A DNA stretch of 64,000 nucleotides from Acridotheres tristis (lineage: Eukaryota; Chordata; Aves; Passeriformes; Sturnidae). Shown here one piece after another: positions 1 through 64,000 of the stretch. The position numbers were made by a program, and so were the translations under genes. The notes under the pieces are model-generated. The model did not search any database and was not told where the DNA came from. It saw only the letters and a list, made by a program, of their open reading frames with translations. Each line of letters opens with the position of its first letter. The first letter of the stretch is position 1. The stretch covers positions 869,616-933,615 of the forward strand of contig CM072919.1 of assembly GCA_037013685.1 (NCBI GenBank), in the 5' to 3' direction.

Positions 1-769
1 CTGGTGGCGAGGACAATGGCTCAGGGACCCAAACTGAGACCTGCTGCCTGCGCTGCACACCGTGACTCAATTTCCCCCTTTTCACTGATGGCTTTGAGAG
101 CAGGTTTGACCCTCCTTGCTACAATGAAAACAGCCAGTTCTCCCAGCAAATCCATGGCACCCCTAGGCAGGTGAAGGGCCAGGGCCAGGACCAGCATCCC
201 CCTCAGGGCACAGCAGGAGCTGCCCCCACCAACGTTTTTGCTGTGCTCTCCTCAGCCGGCCTTGCTGCCCTGCGCCTGCTCTGGCATCGAGGGGCTGGCA
301 CCATAGTCCACGGCCAATGGGCACTGCTGGACCTCCCCTAGCTCCAGCCCTTGGGGATGCACCAAGAACAGGCTGCCCCTTCCCTGCCCAGGCTGCCCAC
401 CCACTCTCCCCAGCTAGGTGCAGGATGTGGGGTTAACTCTGGGTTTAACCCCCAGAACTCCATGCTGGGAATGCCCAGAGATAGGGGCATCCCTAGGGAC
501 CTTTGCTCCCTCCTGCTCAGGGGCAGCTGGGACCAGTCCTGGCTGGAGGAGAGGGGCACCCTCCAGGGTGGGGGGCACCCACCCGAGAAGCAGTTTGGAG
601 AGAGGGAAGCACTGCAAGGTCTGCAACGGGAAAGGTGTTTGGGAGCAGTGTCCTCAGCTGGAGATGGGGATGGGACATGGGGGGAGAAAGCTAAAACAAA
701 ACAAATTCCCCGGAGCTGGCTGTGGCAGGGCACAGCCAGGCTCTGCCCTGCAGGCAGACGAGCACCCAC
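1..769 (-). other. Part of NFIC intron 2
   Basis: Starts directly after the exon 2 donor. I see no further NFI-like exon here; exon 3 should begin with two bases completing an Asp or Glu codon and must be outside the window. Unique GC-rich sequence, no repeat family recognised. Confidence 0.7.
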
Positions 770-38518
<37,749 letters not shown>

Positions 38519-38992
38519 CCCCACTGGCTACTCCGGGGGGTGGCTGGCATGATGCCCTGCTCCCAGGGCCATCACTGATCCTTTTTCCCTCAAAAAGCAC
38601 CCAGACCTGCAGAAAAGCAGCTGGATGGAGGCAAGGAATAATCCCGGTCCGGGAGCTGCTGGGCTGCCCCTGGGGAGGCGGGTCGGCTGCTCTGGGTGGG
38701 CTGGTGGGTGGTCACTGCCAGGCAGAGGCTGTGCCAGCGGCTGGACATGCCAGAGGGACAGCACCCACGTCAGCGGGACAGAGGGACTCTGGTAGGTGGG
38801 ACAGCAAAGGGATGTGCTGGGTCTTGGGAGTTGCTTTGGCTTTGTCTGCGCAGGGAAGCAGCTGCTGCAGGTACCACCTACAGCCCATTCCAGGGACCCC
38901 AGCATGTCCTGGTGTGGGTGGTAGGCTCCCATGTCACCTGTTCCAGAGCTGTCCTGTGTCCCTCAACACACATGTGCTCAGATGGGGGGGAT

Positions 38993-39066
38993 CCTTCCCC
39001 TTCCCCTTCCCCTTCCCCTTCCCCTTCCCCTTCCCCTTCCCCTTCCCCTTCTCCTTCCCCTTCTCC
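38993..39066. repeat. (CCCCTT)n hexamer repeat
   Basis: About 12 units, pure pyrimidine on the plus strand, nearly perfect until a CTCCTT variant at the right end. A mirror-symmetric polypurine-polypyrimidine tract, able in principle to form triplex DNA. Confidence 0.96.
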
Positions 39067-40395
39067 TTTCTTCTCCCCTCTGGCTCTGTAGAAACTCAGG
39101 GATGCAAATGGGGTGTGTGGGAATGTCACTTGAGGACCTGGGGGAGCCGGCCACGAGCAGGGCTGTGGGGGCTGATCTCTGCTCCCAGTGCGGGGGCAGG
39201 ATCTGGTCACTGGGGATTCCTGGCCCTGTCACCCCGGTCCCAGCATGACCTGGCCCAAGGAGGTCAGAAGTGCCTCAGGGGTGACATCCCTCTGGCCCCA
39301 CTGTTTCCACGTGCTCTGTGGAGTTCCCCAAAGGATTCCAGTGGGGGTCACATCTGTCCCCTTCCCTCCGAGATTGTTCCCTGCTCCCCACACAGGGAAG
39401 AGCCATCCTGGATTTGGGGCTTTACCACAGGGAATTCTGACCCCAGTGAGTGCTCAGTGCTCTCAGTTGTCCATGTCACCGTGTCCATTCACCATCCGTT
39501 CTCCTGGGAATTGTGATTTGATTTGGAGTTTGGGGGTTGTGGACTGACCACCCCCGTGTGTGGATGAACAGCTGGCTCTGGCTTTCTTATTCTCAGGGAC
39601 AACCAGATCCTTCCCAGTGCTGCCTACTGGGACAAACTTGTCCCTGCTGGGTGCCCTGCCTTCCCCCTATGCCTCCTGTTCCCCCTCTGCCCCTTGCCCT
39701 CCTGCCTGCTGCCTGCAGAGTTTCCAACCCCAGGGTTTTGCTGCAGGGATTTGCGAAAAGTTTTTAGGTGGTTTAGGGCGCTTTTTTTTGGCTTTTAAGG
39801 CCCAGGAGTCACCGGAGAAATTGAGTTTAGGCTGAGCTGGAGATTTGATGACATTTGGGTATATTCAGACAAGCTTCTGGGGTGGAGCCATTCTGCTGCC
39901 TGGGGCCCAGGGGCCTTTGGCACCGCCACAGACACAGTGCCAAAGGATTTTGGGATGGGTGAGATGGCTGTGTGGGAAGGGAAGCAGCATGAGGGGCAGG
40001 TTGCAGGAATTCAACTCCTGGAAATAATTTATTTCAAGGCAGAGAGATTACTTCCTGATTTTTTTTTTCTAAATACCATTTTTTTAATCCTTATTTTTGA
40101 TCAAAAGCCAGGCCTTTTCTTGGGAAAGGAGCTCTGGAGCTTCTCATGAACACTTTCCTTTCCAATTAGACTTCTTTATCCAAACAAGGGTATGGGGCAG
40201 AAAATAGACCCAAAGATGAGCCATGGTTGCAGCTCGAAGCTGGGTACCAAGGCAGGAGGGTGGCATGGGGCAGCAGTGGGTGCTGGGGGGTGGGGGTGTC
40301 AGACGGATTGAGCTGAATGAGCAAAATATTCCTGTTTAAAATTTTCCAGAATTGCTGTTTGGCTTGAAAAAGGTGCCTTTAAAGAAGTATGTGAT

Positions 40396-40712
40396 AATAT
40401 GAGTGTGCATGCATGCACTGATGTGTGAGCACAAGCAGGCAAGAGTGTGTGTGACATGGGTGTGTGACACGAGTGTGTATGTGACACGAGTGTGTGTGTG
40501 ACACGAGTGTGTGTGTGACACGAGTGTGTGTGTGACACGAGTGTGTGTGACATGAGTGTGTGTGACATGGGGGTGTGTGTGTGACATGAGTGTGTGTGTG
40601 ACATGAGTGTGTGTGTGTGATACGGGTGCGTGTGTGTGACATGAGTGTGTGCGTGACATGGGGGTGTGTGTGACACGAGTGTGTGTGTCTGTGTCACACG
40701 TGTGCCAGCACA
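40396..40712. repeat. GTGTGTGACA(C/T)GAGT minisatellite
   Basis: About 18 copies of a 15-19 base unit GTGTGTGTGACACGAGT and variants GACATGAGT or GACATGGGG. Encodes a His-Thr-rich artefact frame on the minus strand. Confidence 0.93.
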
Positions 40713-41435
40713 CGCGGGCAATGAGCTGATGGTGAGTGGAGCAGACAAATCCTGCTAGAGACAGCTCTGCTGCCCCAGGGCTGTGGCGCTGGCAGAAGCA
40801 GGGAGGAGATGCCATGAAACAGCACCCAAAATACATTAAGAGGCCTTGGTGGGGTTGAGAAGAGCCTCTGGCACATCCCTGGCTGTGGGGAAGGGCGCTG
40901 GGGGTGGCTGGGGGGACCCCGGATCTCATGACAGGATGGTGGTTGTGAGGGTGGGTGCTGTGGAAATGCCATGTGCCTGAGCTAGGAGTGCGTCACAGCT
41001 CTGGTCCATCGCCAGGGGCATCACTCGGAATTCATGGGGGTCAGGAAGTGCTCTGACAGGCAATGGGGGGGCAGAAGGGGTGAGAGTTTCCCAGAGTGAG
41101 GGGTGAGAGGGAGGCAGCCTCAGTGCTGACACCCACCCTGGCATGGGTCCACTCTGCCATTCCTGGGGCAGGGCTGTTGGGAAGCAGAAAGCCAGGAGAA
41201 TGGATGTGGTGGGGAAGGGGCTGGGGCTGAGCCTTCTCTTGCAGCCTGAGGACCTGGTGGGCCTGCCTTGGCATCTCAACACTGCCCAGGGTGATCCTGC
41301 CCCCTCTGGCTTGTCATTGGTGCAAAGCCCAGCTCTGTCTGCCTCAGTTTCCCTGGCAGGAAGGGCTCTACCCATTGCTGCCCACCATACCAGGTCCTGG
41401 GGCATCCCCACACTCCGCAGTGTCCCCGAGGACCC

Positions 41436-41505
41436 TATCCCTGGAGAAGGGAGGGAGATGGCAGTGGGGCTATCCCTGGAGAAGGAAGGGAGATGGCAGT
41501 GGGGC
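41436..41505. repeat. 35-base tandem duplication
   Basis: Two adjacent 35-base copies (41436-41470 and 41471-41505), each starting TATCCCTGGAGAAGG and ending GGCAGTGGGGC, differing at one position (GGAGGG versus AAGGG context). Recent by its identity. Confidence 0.9.
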
Positions 41506-42650
41506 TGCTCACAGCCTGGCTCCATGGGTCTCCCTGCTGCCCGCTCTGGATCACCCTGCCTGGGCTGTCACCTCACGGGGCTCTGTGGGCACGTGTGTGG
41601 GGACAGGGGGTGTGCAGGTGTGTGAGGGCACACATGGATGTCCAACTTCCATGGCTCCTGCCACCAGTGGCTCCAGTACTGCACTGTCAAGGGGCTGACC
41701 CACCCCAGGCCTGGGACTGCCTTGGGAGGGTCAGGCCCTGCTGATCCTGTGGGACCACTCATTAGTGATGAGGGATCAGTGTGCAGGGTCAGGCTAGGGC
41801 ACTCACTCCCACAGACATCCTTGGGTGCACATCTTCCCTTGCTGTTCTGTGCCTCAGTTTCCCTTGGCATCTTTTCTCCCCCTGGTGTTCCTGACGCCAC
41901 TTTCTGCTGGTCCCTGCAAGATGCAGTGATCCCATGGGAGTAACGTGGTGACACCTTTGCACGTGCCACAGAGCCACCAGGCTCAGCAGGATGGGAGTGT
42001 GAGCCCATCCCTGGCTCCATGGCAAGAGGAGGCAGATGGGGACAGGATGGAGGCCTGTCTGAGCTCATGTCCCCAGTGATGGAGGTGGAGGTCTCTGCTT
42101 TACTCTCACCCTTCCATGAGGGCCAGCATCTGGAGCTGGGTGCTGGTCCTTGTCTGGGACCATGGAAGCTCCTGCAGCCCCTGAGTGGGATCACTGCCCA
42201 GATCTGAGCATTTCTTTGCGATGTCACATTTGGTGGCCGAGAGGAGACAACAATGGGGGTTGACAACGACGGTGTGCCCGCCCCTGCTCAGACCCATTCT
42301 GAACATGCACAGCGCAGCCCGAGGGGGCCATGCCTGGGGGGGAGGGGGCGTGTGAGGTAAATTCTGCACCCCAAAACCACCCCCCCTTTAAGGCGGTGCA
42401 GGCAGGACACAGCTCCCCCCACTCCAGCTGTACAAACCAGACAGACCCCACCCTCCCTGGGAAAGGAGGGCACGACAGTCCCCCAAGGCTGTAGGAGCCA
42501 GACAGACCGCACCCCCGCACAGCACGGTCCCCCCTGTTTGGGCAGGACCCTCCGCCCCTTCCGCCGGGCGGTGCGGGTGTGCCGGACCCCGCTCGGCCCC
42601 GCCGCTCCGTGCCCCTGCAGCCCCGCCGGGCCCCCAGCCCCGCCTCGCCC

Positions 42651-42690
42651 CCGGCACCGGCACCGGCACCGGCACCGGCACCGGCACCGG
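42651..42690 (+). repeat. (CCGGCA)n hexamer in the UNC13A promoter
   Basis: Just over six perfect copies about 140-180 bases upstream of the start codon, followed by a G7 run. Possible length polymorphism at the promoter. Confidence 0.95.
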
Positions 42691-42730
42691 GGGGGCTCGG
42701 GGGGCGGTGCCGCGCGGGCGGGGGCGGGGG

Positions 42731-42738
42731 TGACGTCA
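42731..42738. promoter_or_regulatory. Perfect CRE (TGACGTCA)
   Basis: Full palindromic CREB/ATF site 94 bases upstream of the UNC13A start codon, directly abutting the RE1-like element. Confidence 0.75.
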
Positions 42739-42759
42739 GGCGCTGTCCGCGGTGCTGAG
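42739..42759 (-). promoter_or_regulatory. RE1/NRSF (REST) binding element
   Basis: The 21-base reverse complement matches the RE1 consensus at about 19 of 21 positions by my comparison, with both half-sites intact (plus strand GGCGCTGTCC and GGTGCTGAG, spaced as in the canonical element). REST silences neuronal genes in non-neuronal cells, which suits a presynaptic gene. Seen directly as sequence; occupancy is inferred. Confidence 0.8.
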
Positions 42760-42761
42760 GG

Positions 42762-42772
42762 AAGATGGCGGC
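42762..42772 (+). promoter_or_regulatory. YY1-type element AAGATGGCGGC
   Basis: Exact match to the extended YY1 motif. Its ATG is also the start of the short upstream ORF. Confidence 0.65.
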
Positions 42773-42779
42773 GCGCTAG
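42765..42779 (+). promoter_or_regulatory. Four-codon upstream ORF (MAAR-stop)
   Basis: ATG GCG GCG CGC TAG in the presumed 5' UTR, ending 52 bases before the UNC13A ATG and in a purine-at-minus-3 context (AAGATGG). If transcription starts upstream of it, it could lower translation of the main frame. If transcription starts inside the YY1 site it would be absent from the mRNA. Confidence 0.5.
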
Positions 42780-42831
42780 AGCCGGGCGGCGGCCAGGGCC
42801 CCCCGCGCCCCCCGGCACCCACTCCGCCGCC

Positions 42832-62330
<19,499 letters not shown>

Positions 62331-64000
62331 GTAAGTCCCATGGTACGTAAACGCTCTTTTCTTTTTCTCTCCTTTCAGTGGGAGGGGGTGGGGGGCTCGG
62401 GGAGCAGAACGAGCTGTGCAAAACACCCCGCTCCAAACTGCAGCCAGGCAGCAGTGGGGTCAGCCCCTGTTTGCCCCAAAAATCATCCCGTTCCTGTTTT
62501 TCAGGAAGGAAAAGAGCCATCACCTTCCCAGGAGAAGGGCTAAATTCGCTCCCCTAATTATTATGGGAGCCTGAGCAAACTGGGACACTGGGTGGCAGCG
62601 TGCTAGGAGAGGGGACACCTTGGTGGCAAAATCAGAAGCATGTGGCCATGAGCCATCCCTGCACTTCGTGGGGGGTCTTGCACAGCCTCCTGTGCTTTGA
62701 GGGACCCCGGCCTGCTGCAAACTCAGCCAGTTGTGCCAGCACCACTGGGTGCCACGTGGGGCGAGTTTGTGGCAGGGCCGGGTGCCCCTCGGGGACAAGA
62801 GCAAGGAGGGGCTGAGCCCTCCCTTCGGCTCCCCCCGTGCCATCCCAGAGTCGGGAAATGGTCACTCTGGGTGTGCATGGGTCAAGCCAGGGTCAGTGGC
62901 CAGCCCTGGGTGCAGCAAGGTGCTGGATAGCCAGGGATACAGCCAGGGCCGAGCACAGCTCCGGGAAGCTTTGGCTCACCTCCACGTTCCTGTTGCAGGG
63001 GGTAGCTAGAGCCTGGCGAGCTGTGCCTCCGGATCACGCAGCAGGAGGAGACCGTACAAAAACCCGCCTTTTCTCTAACATGGAGAATTTAAAAACTTGT
63101 CTCTTTCTCTTTTTTAGAGAGCCTAAGGCTGGGTCCTAAAGTGCCCGGCCGTGTCGCTTTAACCCCGAGTACCCGTCGTGTCCAGTGTTAGAGTGCTGCA
63201 GCCGTTCCTTGGGTGCTGGGGACGCACGGCCCGGCCCAGGGCCCGGCTGGGCCATCCCTGCCAGGCCGAAGGTTTGCGAGGGCCAGCACAGGCTGTGGGC
63301 ATGGCCGAGCCATGGACTCGCTGCCCGTCCCACCCCGTGTTCTTACCCCAGGACTCAGACACTGCTCTGGACTCCCAGAGCCCCGCGGGTCAGCCCTAAC
63401 CCGGTACAGCCAGTGCTGAGGGGGAGCCCAGGGCTCTCATGGAAAGCCCACATGGCTGTCCAAACCCTCCCCACCAGCAGGAATGCAAAGGGAAATGCTC
63501 CCCAACAACACTTTGGGGCCAGTATTGGGAAGAAGTTCTTCCCTGTGGGGGAGTGAGGACTGAGGTTGCCCTGAGAGCAGGTTTAGCTGTCTCATCCCTG
63601 GAAGTGTTCAAGACCAGATTGGACAGGGCTTGGAGCAACCTGGGATAGTGGAAGGTGTCCTTCCCCATGGCAGGGAGTGGAACGAGGTGGTCCTTAAGGT
63701 CCCTTCCAACCCAAACCAGTCTGAGATTCTCTGATTAGTTGCTTTGCCATCAGCTCTGACCCCGATCCAGTCTGCAACCCAAGATGAGATTAGCATCCTT
63801 CTGGCCTGTGCTCCCTGGATGGGAGCTGGGCTGAGCTGAACTACAGCCCTAGTGGAGAGCCCTCACACGGGGTGCTCCCTGCCCATGTCCCTTGATGCAG
63901 CCCAGTGGGGTGAGCGAGGAGTCCATGTAAATATCCAGTTCCTGGGGCCACCCTGAAAATGGGCAACTGCTGCACATCCTTTCCCTACTCTTTTTCCTGA
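62331..64000 (+). other. UNC13A intron 24 (partial)
   Basis: At least 1.67 kb, no exon found. Contains a CR1 fragment (63488-63740). Several acceptor-like pyrimidine-AG sites (62378, 63117, 63353) are followed by early stops or no donor. Confidence 0.65.
63488..63740 (+). mobile_element. CR1 LINE 3' fragment
   Basis: Contains GGGAAGAAGTTCTTCCCTGT, CATCCCTGGAAGTGTTCAAG and the end TTAAGGTCCCTTCCAACCC followed by GATTCTCTGATTA, typical of an avian CR1 3' end in plus orientation. Confidence 0.88.

Larger units (their letters stand above)
38519..42650. other. Intergenic gap between divergent NFIC (exon 1b) and UNC13A
   Basis: Should contain the exon 1b promoter and 5' UTR (just right of 38518) but no TATA box or CpG island is evident there. 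Otherwise simple repeats (38993-39066, 40396-40712), a 35-base tandem duplication (41436-41505) and unique sequence. No exon found. Several frames of 100-400 codons are unsupported. Confidence 0.55.

Noticed and set aside
62378..62540. Acceptor-like CTCTCCTTTCAG after exon 24
   Set aside because: Following sequence is G-rich, not similar to UNC13A, and has no suitable in-frame donor.
63117..63140. Acceptor-like CTTTTTTAG followed by AGAGCCTAAGG
   Set aside because: Phase-0 continuation stops at once and does not match UNC13A.
63353..63408. Possible extra UNC13A exon after CCCCAG, reading DSDTALDSQSPAGQP
   Set aside because: Ends in a stop with no convincing donor and no match to the known continuation KERFVK.

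Overview
This is a GC-rich, intron-dominated piece of a vertebrate nuclear genome, most likely a bird. It carries old fragments that read like CR1 LINEs (with the typical GGTTGGAAGGGACC-type 3' ends), many micro- and minisatellites, and two genes that I recall lying on chicken chromosome 28. There is no sign of a prokaryotic, viral or plasmid sequence. Almost all long open frames are chance readings in GC-rich or repetitive DNA. The real coding sequence is a set of short exons with clean GT-AG borders.

Left part (1 to about 38.5 kb, minus strand): the 5' half of NFIC, the CTF/NF-I transcription factor. The 532-base exon 2 (770-1301) encodes nearly all of the DNA-binding domain. Three alternative first exons can be proposed, all phase 0 and all able to join exon 2: exon 1a (MYSSPLCLTQ, 17546-17575), a candidate exon 1c whose only coding content is an ATG next to a splice donor inside a large CpG island (19797-19799), and a distal exon 1b (38426-38518) that matches the NFIA-type N-terminus ending in TWWM. 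Exons 3 onward lie beyond the left edge. The long introns hold simple repeats, homopolymers and several AT-rich, motif-dense stretches that look like regulatory elements.

Middle (38.5 to 42.8 kb): a short gap between two divergent genes, filled with simple repeats and ending in the UNC13A CpG island. That promoter packs a perfect CRE, a near-perfect RE1/NRSF element, a YY1-type AAGATGGCGGC and a four-codon upstream ORF into about 50 bases.

Right part (42.8 to 62.3 kb, plus strand): the first 24 recognisable exons of UNC13A (Munc13-1, the synaptic vesicle priming factor), reading without frame break from the start codon through C2A, the calmodulin-binding helix, C1, C2B and into the MUN domain (1006 codons if the alternative duplicate exon is left out). 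The gene continues beyond the right edge. Splicing features of note are a frame-neutral 126-base Ser/Arg-rich cassette exon, a tandemly duplicated, apparently mutually exclusive exon pair, and a 6-base microexon. The acidic linker exon also carries a glutamine-rich tract. NFIC encodes a developmental transcription factor and UNC13A a presynaptic protein. They share no pathway; their closeness here is a matter of chromosome layout.
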